Below are positions 55,737 to 64,000 of a DNA stretch of 64,000 nucleotides, piece after piece. Each line of letters opens with the position of its first letter. Position 1 is the stretch's first letter. The translations under genes and the position numbers were made by a program. A model generated the notes under the pieces. That model saw only the letters and a program-made list of their open reading frames with translations, had not been told where the DNA came from and made no database searches. This stretch comes from Hylemonella gracilis ATCC 19624 (lineage in GTDB: Bacteria > Pseudomonadota > Gammaproteobacteria > Burkholderiales > Burkholderiaceae_C): assembly GCF_000211835.1 (NCBI RefSeq), contig NZ_AEGR01000050.1, positions 1-64,000 on the forward strand, read 5' to 3'.

Positions 55737-56660
55737 TCACGCAATGCGACTCAACATTTGGTCAAGCCGTTCAAAGTCCTTTTGAGGCGCATGCCGGTTT
55801 TGCAGGTCCCGCCGGACGGTATTTGCCCAATCCGGCTCGACTTCGGTTTTGATGACGCGGCGGAGATGTCGCGCCTCCATCGATTCGGCACCGAAAATCG
55901 ATTCGATGATATCAAGCAGACCGTCGATCTGAATGCCTAGACGGGAGAGCATGCCGTCTTTTGAGAAACTGTCGTTGCCGCCACGCCTGTTCAGCAGAAC
56001 TTCGTGGAGATAGGCAAGCCTGAATGGCTCGTCCATCAGCGACCATAAACGCCCTATGTGCGCCCAGTTGGAACCGTTGAACGACGGCGTAAGCCTACCT
56101 TGAAACCAACGTTGGCGTTTGATTACCAGTCCACCCATGAACGATAGGAATGCCTCGGACGTGCGTGCGGCCTCGAGATATGCGCTTCTTTCATCGCCAT
56201 TCTGAAGATCGAAGACTTTGTTTGTTTTGATCGACAGAACGGGCCAGTCTTTGAGCACCGTCATATCGACGGTGCATTCGTTGTGCCGACTCAGGACGAG
56301 ATCGGGTTGCCAGCGTCTCAGCGTGTTCAAGACCTTTTCAATGGCTCCCGGCAGCATCACGTCATCGCCGGAGAAAAGCCAGCAATAGGGCGTGCTTGCA
56401 AGTTCGACGCAGCGTGCCATGTCTGCGTCAATGCCGCCTTTTTTCAAGGCGCGCACATACCGGAAGTTCGGGTAGTGCCTGGCATAGCTGCGCGCGACGT
56501 GTGGTGTGTTGTCCGTTGATCCGCCATCAAACACAAGCACTTCGATCTTTTCAGCAAGTGTTTGATCGAGAATGCTATCCAGCGTCTGCGGCAGAAAGGC
56601 CCCGAAGTTATGCACGGGGATGGCGATGGACAGCAGCCGGTCCTCAGATGCGGCGCTCAT
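55737..56660 (-). CDS. GT2-family glycosyltransferase
   Basis: A 307-residue GT-A enzyme of the abequosyltransferase RfbV kind. N-terminal SIAIPVHNFGAFLPQTLDSIL, VLVFDGGSTDNTPHVA, and the metal-binding WLFSGDDVMLPGAI (DD in place of DxD) are clear. No membrane helices. Its ATG overlaps the stop of the giant fusion gene (ATGA, 56,657-56,660). It resembles the GT2 domain at the end of that protein in the LLGDDD/LFSGDD region. Confidence 0.9.
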   Translation of the reverse strand: MSAASEDRLLSIAIPVHNFGAFLPQTLDSILDQTLAEKIEVLVFDGGSTDNTPHVARSYARHYPNFRYVRALKKGGIDADMARCVELASTPYCWLFSGDDVMLPGAIEKVLNTLRRWQPDLVLSRHNECTVDMTVLKDWPVLSIKTNKVFDLQNGDERSAYLEAARTSEAFLSFMGGLVIKRQRWFQGRLTPSFNGSNWAHIGRLWSLMDEPFRLAYLHEVLLNRRGGNDSFSKDGMLSRLGIQIDGLLDIIESIFGAESMEARHLRRVIKTEVEPDWANTVRRDLQNRHAPQKDFERLDQMLSRIA

Positions 56661-59600
56661 TGCATTGCAGCTTTCAGGATATCCATGGAGGTTTTGGCCA
56701 AGGGATGGTTCTGCCCCTGCGCCTTGGCATAAATCGTTTCCAGTTGCGGATAGAGTGTCCGGAACTCGTTCAGATGTCGCGAGCGACGGATGAAACGTGT
56801 CACGTCAAAAGATGCGAAAGAGGAAAGATCGTATTCCGACTCGAAGAGGATTTTGAAGAAACCCGGAACCATCTGCAGCGTGTGCCGCCGCCAGCGATCA
56901 GCCTGCTCTTGCGCAACCCCTTTTAGCTCAGCCAGGTCGTACACCTCGGGAAGTCGTTCCAAGATCCACAAGGGCGCGTACTTGCCCCAGGAGACGTTCA
57001 TATTGATCGTTATCTGGGGCTCGTTGATCCAGTATCCCGGCAGATCCATCATGTACGACAAGATGTACTTCGACGATGGCACGCAGGTCTGCAGGTTCGA
57101 GAACGGCGCTCCACTGGTGTCCTGATTGAAGATCTTCTGAGCATGTTTCCGCTTCACAACGAAGGTGTAGATCGCCGTGTAGAAGTTCTCATTGAATGCG
57201 GAGATGTCTTGCACCTTGCCCGGTCCTGATGCATCGCCTTGCGAGATCTTGAGGGCCGCTGCGAAATAGCGATCCAGCTTGTCAATTGATGGAGGAACCG
57301 GCTCGGGGGTGTAAGCGTAATTGACGTTGATGAGATCCGGCGCATCTTTCTCGATGACACCAAGCACACGTTCCAGCGCACCCTGATGTAGAAGATCGTC
57401 GTCACCTAAAAGCCAAACATAAGCGCCACGCGCATGGGCAACTGTCTGCGGCAGATTGCCGAGCATCCCGATGTTGGCAGTGTTCCGATAGTAGAAGAAA
57501 TTCTTGTGGGTAAAGAACCGGGCCGCAATCTCTGGAGTCTTGTCCTCAGAACAGTTATCGCAAACGATGATCTCAATTTTGTCTCGGACCGCCTGCGAGA
57601 CGCGCATCAAATTTTCCAGATTAACGGCAAGCCAGTCCGCGCGGTTGTATGTGGTAATACAGATTGATATTGTCGGCTGGGCGGGAAGTTCATAACTCGC
57701 AATGGGCGGTGTTTGCAGTCGTGAATTCGAATTCGGTTTCAGATTCGCGGCCCGGATGCAGGCCGAAATCTCGGCCGCGTATTCATCCCATGTCTTGAAG
57801 TGGCAGTCGAGAATTTCGTCCTTGAGTTGTTTCGCGCGATCTGGGTCGTTTGCCAAGCGCACAATCGCATTGCTCATGTCTTCGACACTTCGCACGTCAA
57901 TAGTTTCGCAGCCGCCATGTGCGGCCAGTTCGCCCATCTGACCGCTTGCCGAGCAGATGCACGGGACGTCGAACCACAGGCTTTCAACGATAGGCATGCC
58001 GAATCCTTCTTCGAAAGAAGGAAAGACAGTGAAATCGGCCTGCTCGAATTGTTCCTTCAGGAGCGCATCGGTTGCCTTCTTGATCCAAGTGATGCTCTTG
58101 CTGTTGCCGATGAGCGCGGTGATTTTTCCTGGCAAATCCTTGTCGAACGATTCGTCGCCGCCCACAATTGTCAGCCGCAGCTTGCGAGTCGACTTCTTTT
58201 CCGCTTCAAAAAAAGCACGAATCAGTGTCTCGTGGTTCTTGCGTGGTTCGACTGTTCCGACGGCGAGGATATTGCAAGGCTTGTCAGCATCGAAAGCTGT
58301 TTCCCTCGTTGTTGCCCGCGCCTCTGGAAACTCGAATGGAAGGGCGACCGTCTTGACGCGTGTTTCGATCGACAAGCCGCGACAGGCGCTTGTGCCGAGA
58401 TAGTCGATGAAGTCTCTGGCGCTCGTGCCAGATATTGGAAGGATGAAATCCATCCTGTCCAGCAGTTCCATGTAGTCCATGTGGGCGCTGGCAAAGTGGG
58501 GCGGATAGAGGGCTGAAAGCTTGTAGGGGATAGCGTCGTAAAAAACGGCGGCACAGCGGACAGCTCTTTCCTTGAAGAAAGTGAGCACTCGTTCTTGAAT
58601 TTCGAGCGGCCGATTGAGTGGTAACTCCACCATCAGATAGGCGGCTTCCGCCTCAATTTGTGTGCTGGCGAACGACTGGCCCCAACTGTCCGGCTCGGGA
58701 CCATTCCAGTGCGCTAGGTAGTCCAAATCTTTCCTGGAGGCCAAGACAATGGAATTACTGTGCTCGTCCCATTTGATCGGCACCAGCCTGTGCCCTTGTT
58801 TCATTAGATGCTTGGCGAGCTGGCGAGTGACCCGCTGGATGCCGGTATTGCTGCTGGCCGCCAAGGTGGCGTCAACCCAGTAGTAGATGGGCCCTTCGGC
58901 GGGTTTGCCAAACTGCAGTTTGTCCATGTCAGCGCACAGGCCACCGGCATACTCGAACCATGACTTCACTGGGCGCCGCATGATTTCGTCTATCTTTGCG
59001 CGATAGAGACTCTCATCTTCGATCAGTGCAGTGATCGCGGACAGGAGTGCATCAACACTCTGGGTATCGGCGGCCACGCATCCGCCATTGGCATGGAGCT
59101 CGGCCATGGAACTGAAGTTGGCGCAAATGCAAGGCTTGATGTTCCAGAGACTTTCCACGATGGGCAGGCCGAAGCCTTCTTCCAGCGACGGAAATACCGT
59201 GAAATCACTATTCACATAAAACTGTTTGATGTCCTCGTCGCTGGCGCCATAGTGAAGTTCGATGTTCGGGTTTTGCGAGGTCTCTCGCTCTATGATTTTC
59301 CTGTAGTTTTCGCGAACCATGCCAACGATCTTCAACTTCCACCGAGTGTCTTGATGACTGGCGCAATATCTGTTGAATGCCTTGATCAGCGTGATTTGGT
59401 TTTTGCGCTCGTCAATGGTTCCAACGCAAACAATGCTTCGGTCGTTGTCGGAATCGCGGTCAATCCGCCGCGGTGTGTCCATCTCCTCTGCCAGCACGGC
59501 AACTGATATGGCAGGCATGTCGGCGTCATCAATCTTGTCGTAACGCTTGTAATAATCGATCAGATGTTCAGCTGAATAGCGCGAGATGGGCCAAATGACG

Positions 59601-61249
59601 TCTGCGAGCGCAATCGTTGACGTGTAGTCTGCGTGGTTCCGCGCGTTCTCGCCTGCGTCTTCGGTGAGAAAAGGGATGATGTCGTAATAGATCACACCGA
59701 CCCGCATGCTGAAGTCCCGGGCAAGCTTGATCAGTCTTGATGTCGGGGGATTGGCGTGATGCGTGTGATAGGTGACCTCCGGTATGATTAGCCAATGCTT
59801 GCGTGGATGGTCTTGCAAGGCCGTCAGCATGCCCTCGAATACCGCCGGATCATGAAGCCGGTCATTTCCAAAGCTGCCGAACCCCGCTTGTTTGAGAAAG
59901 TTCTGCCGCTCGCTGGCATCCAGCGGCGCCAAGCGGAGGGTTGTGGGATCGAGCTTGATCAGAACAACCATCTCGCCATTGCTTTCCAGCATCGGCGCGA
60001 GCTTGTGGCACACGCGCTGGACGCCGGTGATCCTGTCAAACGAGGCTGTGTGCTCGACATAAAGCAAAACGACTCGTTGGTTATCACGTACGATGTCTTT
60101 GCCCAGTATGCCGTCAGCCAAAGGAGATAAAGCGCTTGTCCGCGTCGCGGACGGATTTGAGATATGCACAAATCGGCGCCGGACAAGCGCCACCTGCATT
60201 TTTTGCTTGATGGCCGGAAATCGATTCAGAACCCGCAGCGCCATTGCTTTGAGAAACCGGTTTCTTGCAATGAGCGGATGCAAAAAGAATATCGGCTTCA
60301 TCGCCGCCAACTTCAGCGTGTGCTTCCAATCGGCGAATGCTTTTTGTGCGGGGCGGGTGAGTTTCTTCAGCAGCGCCTTCGAGCGGGATTTCAGACCCTG
60401 TTCGCGCAAGCGGCGGATTTGCAAAGCGCCCCAGCGCATTGGCGCTGTGATGCGCCAAGAGCGGCTTTTGAGCATGGATTCAATTTCAGCGCGAACCTGC
60501 TGGGCTTCAGCACGAGCCTGCTGGGCTTCGGCTCGAGCCTGCTGGGCTTCGGCATGCGCCTGCTTTTCGGCCGCGCGCACAAAGCCGTCCAGCACATTTG
60601 GTGGGTAGCGCAGCTTGTCAAGCAAGTGCGAATGCTCTTGAGCCACATAGAAACGATTGAGACCATCCGCGTAGGCAAATACGTAATTGGCAGTCAATAC
60701 CAGTGATTCCCATTGCTGGTGGTCTTCGACTGTCGAATTGGGTGCGATGGCCTCAATAACCAATATCCAAGGGCGGAATCGTTGGAAGTCCATCCCTTCC
60801 AGCACGGTTTTTTCAAAGCCTTCCACGTCAATTTTCAGAAAGTGGATGTTGCCAGTCGCGTGTTCCGTGCAAATGTCGGTCAAGGTGCGCACGGGAACTT
60901 TGTGCAAGACGCCGTTGTGCCCCGTGGCTTGGTGCTTGGCGATGACTTGCGGATCCAGGGTCGCCCAGCCACGTACATCGCCCTCCCACAACTCCAACTC
61001 GCCAGGAGCATTCCCAGCGGCGCAGCGCAGATTGATGTCCCGGGGGCGTTCCCGGGCCAAGTCGGTCCAGTGCGATGCCAGTGGCTCGATATTGACGCCA
61101 TGCCAGCCGCGCTCGTAAAACGCCTTGGTGATGGAGTCTTCGTGCGGGTCGTTGGCGCCAGCATCAATGTAAAAGCCCTGTGCCACGCCCTTCAGGGCGC
61201 GCCAGAGTACGACGTCTTCGAGGTTCTGTGCGAAGGAAACAAAAGTCAT
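56657..61249 (-). CDS. 1530-residue fusion: FkbM methyltransferase, heptad repeat, two GT4 domains, GT2 domain
   Basis: The start is the ATG at 61,249 (family-like SFAQNLEDVVLWRAL follows); a GTG 14 codons earlier is possible. Residues ~1-215 are an FkbM-type SAM methyltransferase (FYIDAGANDP at 26, FLKIDVEGFE at 137). Residues 233-256 are AEAQQAR heptads, then a basic helical linker to ~385. GT4 domain one (~390-775) has CVGTIDERKNQ and EEGFGLPIVE; GT4 domain two (~790-1170) has AVGTVEPRKNH and EEGFGMPIVE. The GT2 domain (~1192-1530) has ITTYNRADW and GDDDL (1282-1286). No membrane helix is seen. The gene lies between wzt and a GT2 gene and probably builds and possibly caps the chain. Roles of single domains are inference. 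Confidence 0.9.
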   Translation of the reverse strand: MTFVSFAQNLEDVVLWRALKGVAQGFYIDAGANDPHEDSITKAFYERGWHGVNIEPLASHWTDLARERPRDINLRCAAGNAPGELELWEGDVRGWATLDPQVIAKHQATGHNGVLHKVPVRTLTDICTEHATGNIHFLKIDVEGFEKTVLEGMDFQRFRPWILVIEAIAPNSTVEDHQQWESLVLTANYVFAYADGLNRFYVAQEHSHLLDKLRYPPNVLDGFVRAAEKQAHAEAQQARAEAQQARAEAQQVRAEIESMLKSRSWRITAPMRWGALQIRRLREQGLKSRSKALLKKLTRPAQKAFADWKHTLKLAAMKPIFFLHPLIARNRFLKAMALRVLNRFPAIKQKMQVALVRRRFVHISNPSATRTSALSPLADGILGKDIVRDNQRVVLLYVEHTASFDRITGVQRVCHKLAPMLESNGEMVVLIKLDPTTLRLAPLDASERQNFLKQAGFGSFGNDRLHDPAVFEGMLTALQDHPRKHWLIIPEVTYHTHHANPPTSRLIKLARDFSMRVGVIYYDIIPFLTEDAGENARNHADYTSTIALADVIWPISRYSAEHLIDYYKRYDKIDDADMPAISVAVLAEEMDTPRRIDRDSDNDRSIVCVGTIDERKNQITLIKAFNRYCASHQDTRWKLKIVGMVRENYRKIIERETSQNPNIELHYGASDEDIKQFYVNSDFTVFPSLEEGFGLPIVESLWNIKPCICANFSSMAELHANGGCVAADTQSVDALLSAITALIEDESLYRAKIDEIMRRPVKSWFEYAGGLCADMDKLQFGKPAEGPIYYWVDATLAASSNTGIQRVTRQLAKHLMKQGHRLVPIKWDEHSNSIVLASRKDLDYLAHWNGPEPDSWGQSFASTQIEAEAAYLMVELPLNRPLEIQERVLTFFKERAVRCAAVFYDAIPYKLSALYPPHFASAHMDYMELLDRMDFILPISGTSARDFIDYLGTSACRGLSIETRVKTVALPFEFPEARATTRETAFDADKPCNILAVGTVEPRKNHETLIRAFFEAEKKSTRKLRLTIVGGDESFDKDLPGKITALIGNSKSITWIKKATDALLKEQFEQADFTVFPSFEEGFGMPIVESLWFDVPCICSASGQMGELAAHGGCETIDVRSVEDMSNAIVRLANDPDRAKQLKDEILDCHFKTWDEYAAEISACIRAANLKPNSNSRLQTPPIASYELPAQPTISICITTYNRADWLAVNLENLMRVSQAVRDKIEIIVCDNCSEDKTPEIAARFFTHKNFFYYRNTANIGMLGNLPQTVAHARGAYVWLLGDDDLLHQGALERVLGVIEKDAPDLINVNYAYTPEPVPPSIDKLDRYFAAALKISQGDASGPGKVQDISAFNENFYTAIYTFVVKRKHAQKIFNQDTSGAPFSNLQTCVPSSKYILSYMMDLPGYWINEPQITINMNVSWGKYAPLWILERLPEVYDLAELKGVAQEQADRWRRHTLQMVPGFFKILFESEYDLSSFASFDVTRFIRRSRHLNEFRTLYPQLETIYAKAQGQNHPLAKTSMDILKAAMQ
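60492..60575 (-). repeat. 21-bp tandem repeat coding for AEAQQAR heptads
   Basis: Three near-identical 21-bp units (60,492-60,512, 60,513-60,533, 60,534-60,554) plus a degenerate fourth. Each codes one seven-residue coiled-coil heptad of the fusion protein. Unit length is a multiple of three, so copy-number change keeps the frame. Confidence 0.9.
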
Positions 61250-61361
61250 GGAGAGCGGGAGATGGAGTCTGCGAGCCGAACTGTTTAACACTCAATTGCG
61301 TTGATCATGCAAATCGCTGTGTGCAGGGGATGCAATTTCAGGGGCAAGGGCATTCACTATT

Positions 61362-62588
61362 TCAGATCTGCGGAGTCACTTCTATTTTCGTATCCAGCCA
61401 TGCACACCCTGCGAAATGCGACTTGTCGATGTTGACTACATTGAAAATCAGGGCCAGGTCCCGCCATTCATAATTGTTGACGAGATGAGTTTCCGTGCTG
61501 ACTAGCGCGGTTTGTATCGAATAGGTTCCCGGGCCAAGGTTGGCCGGAAACTGGATGTCAAACAAATGCGTTTGCCCTGCGCGCACGTTGAGCAAAGGCT
61601 GCTTTGTCAGATCTGTATTGGTCCCGTAGATCGTTTGCCCCAGCCGGTCTTTGATGCTGTAGCCCAGAATCAGGCGGGGAATGTCCTGTTTGACCTGGAC
61701 TGTAATACGCAGACGTACTGGCTGGCCCACGCCCACGAATTCGAGTGGCTGCCCTTCAATGTTGGTGATCTGGACTTGCGTGACCACGGCTTCACCGGTC
61801 CCGGAGGTGGTTTCCGCTTTGCCATCGCTCCGTTGAATCTGTTGCACACGTTGGCTCTGATGAGCTGCCAGCATCGCGTTGTAGTAATCCATCACTTCTT
61901 CTGGCTTGCTTTCCATCGCGATACCGCCTTTGTTGAGCAGGATGGCGCGGTCGCACACGCTCTGAATGGCCTGTTTGTCGTGACTCACCAGCAGGAGGGT
62001 CGTGCCTTGCTTGCGAAACTCGCGGATGCGGTCGAAGCTCTTGTGCTGAAAGAAGGCGTCACCAACTGAGAGGGCTTCGTCGACGATCAGGATGTCGGGC
62101 CGTATGGCGGTTGCTACGGCAAAGGCCAGCCGTACCTGCATGCCGCTGCTGTAAACGCGCACAGGCTGATCCATATAGTCGCCGACTTCGGCGAAGGCTT
62201 CGATATCCGGCATCAGGCGCTGGAGTCCTTCTGCGCCATAGCCCAGCAACTGCCCTGCCATGATGGCGTTTTGCCGCCCGGTGAAGTCCGGGTGGAAGCC
62301 CATGCCAAGTTCTAGTAGTGCGGCTACACGGCCCGTCATCCGCACGCTGCCAGTGGTGGGCTGGGTGGTGCCGGCGAGCATCTTGAGCAGCGTGCTTTTG
62401 CCTGCGCCGTTGATGCCGATGATGCCCACGGCTTCGCCAGGTTGGACGTTGAAGCTAACGTCTTGCAGCACCCAATGCAATTGGTGGCGTGGTTTGTCGC
62501 GCGGGTCCAGCCATTCGGCCGCGCGATGCCAGCGGCGCGTGTACTGTTTATATGCCTTGCCAAGGCGGGTCACGGTGATGTAGCCCAT
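61362..62588 (-). CDS. wzt: ABC transporter ATPase for polysaccharide export, with C-terminal binding domain
   Basis: A 408-residue protein. The ATG at 62,588 shares one base with the wzm stop (TAATG); longer frames upstream are shadows of wzm. Walker A GINGAGKS is at 58-65, the signature YSSGMQ at 146-151, Walker B ILIVDE at 166-171, His203 in VSHD. Residues ~265-408 form a beta-rich extension (LEFVGVGQPVRLRITVQV, LLNVRAGQTHLFDIQFP) of the Wzt C-terminal kind that in E. coli O9a binds the capped glycan end. This suggests that export depends on recognition of a terminal modification. Confidence 0.94.
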   Translation of the reverse strand: MGYITVTRLGKAYKQYTRRWHRAAEWLDPRDKPRHQLHWVLQDVSFNVQPGEAVGIIGINGAGKSTLLKMLAGTTQPTTGSVRMTGRVAALLELGMGFHPDFTGRQNAIMAGQLLGYGAEGLQRLMPDIEAFAEVGDYMDQPVRVYSSGMQVRLAFAVATAIRPDILIVDEALSVGDAFFQHKSFDRIREFRKQGTTLLLVSHDKQAIQSVCDRAILLNKGGIAMESKPEEVMDYYNAMLAAHQSQRVQQIQRSDGKAETTSGTGEAVVTQVQITNIEGQPLEFVGVGQPVRLRITVQVKQDIPRLILGYSIKDRLGQTIYGTNTDLTKQPLLNVRAGQTHLFDIQFPANLGPGTYSIQTALVSTETHLVNNYEWRDLALIFNVVNIDKSHFAGCAWLDTKIEVTPQI

Positions 62589-63379
62589 TACAGTTCGTCC
62601 GTCATTTCGCCCGCGCGCTTGCGATAGAGCTGCAAGCCAAGAACGCAAAAGAAAAAGGCCGCAAACGCGGGCCACCAGAGACTGGGCCAGTGAGGCCACT
62701 GGCCGGTGACCAGAATGCACTGGAAGGCGGCCATGACCGGTGTCAGCGGGTTGAGGTTCAGCCAGGGCTGGGCCCAGGCGGGCAGGATGCTGAGGGGGTA
62801 GACGATGGGGGTGAGCCAAAACCAGAAGGTCAGCATCAAGCCAAATAAATGGCCGACGTCGCGAAAGAAAACATTTAGCACGCCCAGTGTGACGCCCAGA
62901 CCGATGGCGAAAACGACGAGCAAGGCCAGCAATGGAAAGAGTGCCAGGCTGGGCCAACCTGGGAAGTTACCTGTAAGTAGCAAAAAGAGGGCGAACAGGC
63001 CAAAGACAATTGCGAAATTGACGCTGGCGTTGAGGACGACAATGACGGGTAGGGCAAGGCGCGGGAAACTCACTTTCTTGAGCATGTTCGCGTGCTCAAT
63101 AAAAGTGATAAGTCCACGACTTGCGATTTCGGTGAACAGACCCCAGGTGAGGAGGCCCGCACACAGATAGATGCTGTACCCGAAAGTGTTTTCTATCCCG
63201 GGTAGCTTGGCGCGCATGACATTAGCGAATATGACGGTATAAACCGTGATCATTGCCAGAGGATTGATGATGACCCAGCTCATCCCCAATACGGAATGCC
63301 GGTACTTGAGCTGAAACTCACGCTGGACGCTGCCGAGGATGAAGCCGCGATATCCCCATAGGATTCGAAATAATGTCAT
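62588..63379 (-). CDS. wzm: ABC transporter permease for polysaccharide export
   Basis: A 263-residue inner-membrane protein of the ABC-2 type with six helices. It shows LGMSWVIINPLAMITVYTVIF, LLTWGLFTEIASRG, NMLKKVSFPRLALPV and the FFRDVGHLFGLML region, as in Wzm/KpsM-type exporters. With Wzt it moves undecaprenyl-PP-linked glycan to the periplasm. It lies 23 bp after manC. Confidence 0.94.
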   Translation of the reverse strand: MTLFRILWGYRGFILGSVQREFQLKYRHSVLGMSWVIINPLAMITVYTVIFANVMRAKLPGIENTFGYSIYLCAGLLTWGLFTEIASRGLITFIEHANMLKKVSFPRLALPVIVVLNASVNFAIVFGLFALFLLLTGNFPGWPSLALFPLLALLVVFAIGLGVTLGVLNVFFRDVGHLFGLMLTFWFWLTPIVYPLSILPAWAQPWLNLNPLTPVMAAFQCILVTGQWPHWPSLWWPAFAAFFFCVLGLQLYRKRAGEMTDEL

Positions 63380-63402
63380 GAAAACGGAAAGAGGCGAACG
63401 AA

Positions 63403-64000
63403 CTATTTCCCGGCAGGCAGTTCCGTGCGACCGTACTTATCCGCGAGGCGGACGATGTCGTCCTCCCCCAGATAGCTGCCGCACTGGACTTCAATCAATA
63501 CCAACTCGTCGTCACCAATGTTGGTGAGGCGATGTTTCTCCTTGAGTGGGATGTATCGGTATTGGCCGGGCACGGTGAGGTGTTCCAAGTCGCCGATTTG
63601 CACGATGGCCGTTCCTTGCACCACCACCCAGTGTTCCGCGCGTTGGTGGTGGTATTGCAGGCTGAGCGACTGGCCGGAGCGAACCGTGATCCGTTTGACC
63701 TTGTAGCCCGTTTCTTCTTTGAGCGTGGCATAGGTACCCCATGGGCGATGCACGATGGCGGGAAGTTGCGTACAGCTTTGCTGGCGGGCTTTGAGTGCGT
63801 CCACCACAGACTTGACCTTCTGCGCTGCGTCTTTGTGAGTGACCAGCAGGGCATCGGGTGTGTCTACGATAACCAGATCGCGAATGCCGACTGTCGCGAC
63901 GATTTTGGGGCCATGGCTTTCCACGTGCACATGGGTGCCGCTGGTGTCCACGCCTATGTATTCTGTGCCACGAGCGCAGTTCAAGGTGTTGCCACTAGGG
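63403..64000 (-). CDS. manC: Mannose-1-phosphate guanylyltransferase / mannose-6-phosphate isomerase, C-terminal part
   Basis: Only the last ~199 codons are inside the window; the frame is open to base 64,000. The visible part holds the end of the guanylyltransferase domain (VGIRDLVIVDTPDALLVTHKD) and the whole type II phosphomannose isomerase cupin (RPWGTYATLKEETGYKVKRI, LQYHHQRAEHWVVV, GEDDIVRLADKYGR). It supplies GDP-mannose for gmd/rmd and for mannosyl transfer. It precedes wzm by 23 bp in the minus-strand operon. Confidence 0.96.
   Translation of the reverse strand, partial: PSGNTLNCARGTEYIGVDTSGTHVHVESHGPKIVATVGIRDLVIVDTPDALLVTHKDAAQKVKSVVDALKARQQSCTQLPAIVHRPWGTYATLKEETGYKVKRITVRSGQSLSLQYHHQRAEHWVVVQGTAIVQIGDLEHLTVPGQYRYIPLKEKHRLTNIGDDELVLIEVQCGSYLGEDDIVRLADKYGRTELPAGK

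Noticed and set aside
60492-60575. The 21-bp repeats as a CRISPR-like array
   Set aside because: The units are directly adjacent with no spacers and code in frame for heptads.

Overview
The window reads as a chromosomal segment of a high-GC betaproteobacterium, most likely order Burkholderiales and close to Comamonadaceae. The basis is gene content and order: an Omp32-type porin, a proteobacterial-type GshA, the hpf-ptsN-hprK set, DUF1840, a phasin with a basic tail, and bamE-dapB-leuS-lptE-holA. Genus cannot be assigned from sequence reading alone. I see no tRNA, rRNA, CRISPR array, prophage or intact insertion sequence.

Positions 1 to about 34,700 are ordinary core genome. In order: the tail of a MidA-type methyltransferase, DUF2905, cca, an XRE regulator divergent from a small membrane protein, an SDR protein coupled to a lytic transglycosylase, 5-formyl-THF cyclo-ligase, psiF and a porin. 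A long minus-strand run follows, from bamE (20,541) down to kup (9,589): bamE, dapB, leuS, lptE, a PagL-like protein, holA, proA, gshA and kup. Then come fur, hprK/ptsN/hpf, corA with an overlapping unknown gene, mtnN, fadD, pntB/pntA, a NudJ-type Nudix enzyme, mnmA, DUF1840, an acyl-CoA-binding protein, a TetR regulator and a phasin.

From 34,792 to the window end lies a large surface-polysaccharide (probably O-antigen) locus built of two converging blocks. The plus-strand block makes dTDP-sugars: rfbB, rfbD and rfbA, a decayed rfbC, then after a reversed two-gene insert a methyltransferase, two SDR enzymes, glycosyltransferases, FdtA/FdtB-type isomerase and aminotransferase, and an intact rfbC. 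The minus-strand block makes and uses GDP-D-rhamnose and exports the product: manC (running off the window), wzm, wzt with a C-terminal carbohydrate-binding region, a 1530-residue fusion (FkbM methyltransferase, heptad repeats, two GT4 domains, one GT2 domain), a GT2 enzyme, a C-methyltransferase-like protein, gmd, rmd and a membrane GT2 enzyme. The blocks meet at 51,240-51,550, where a flavoprotein gene remnant is fused to the last 60 codons of an IS3-type transposase.

The most interesting item is the giant fusion. It joins a methyltransferase, an expandable coiled coil and three glycosyltransferase domains beside an ABC exporter whose ATPase carries a sugar-binding tail. This recalls the WbdD/Wzt logic of chain capping and length control, but with a different methyltransferase family and with polymerising domains on the same chain. 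Other points of note: an rfbC pseudogene replaced functionally by a second copy, a PagL-like protein inserted between lptE and holA that lacks the expected catalytic Glu, a C-methyltransferase relative whose zinc cysteines are mostly replaced, and an inverted repeat that buries the psiF ribosome binding site.
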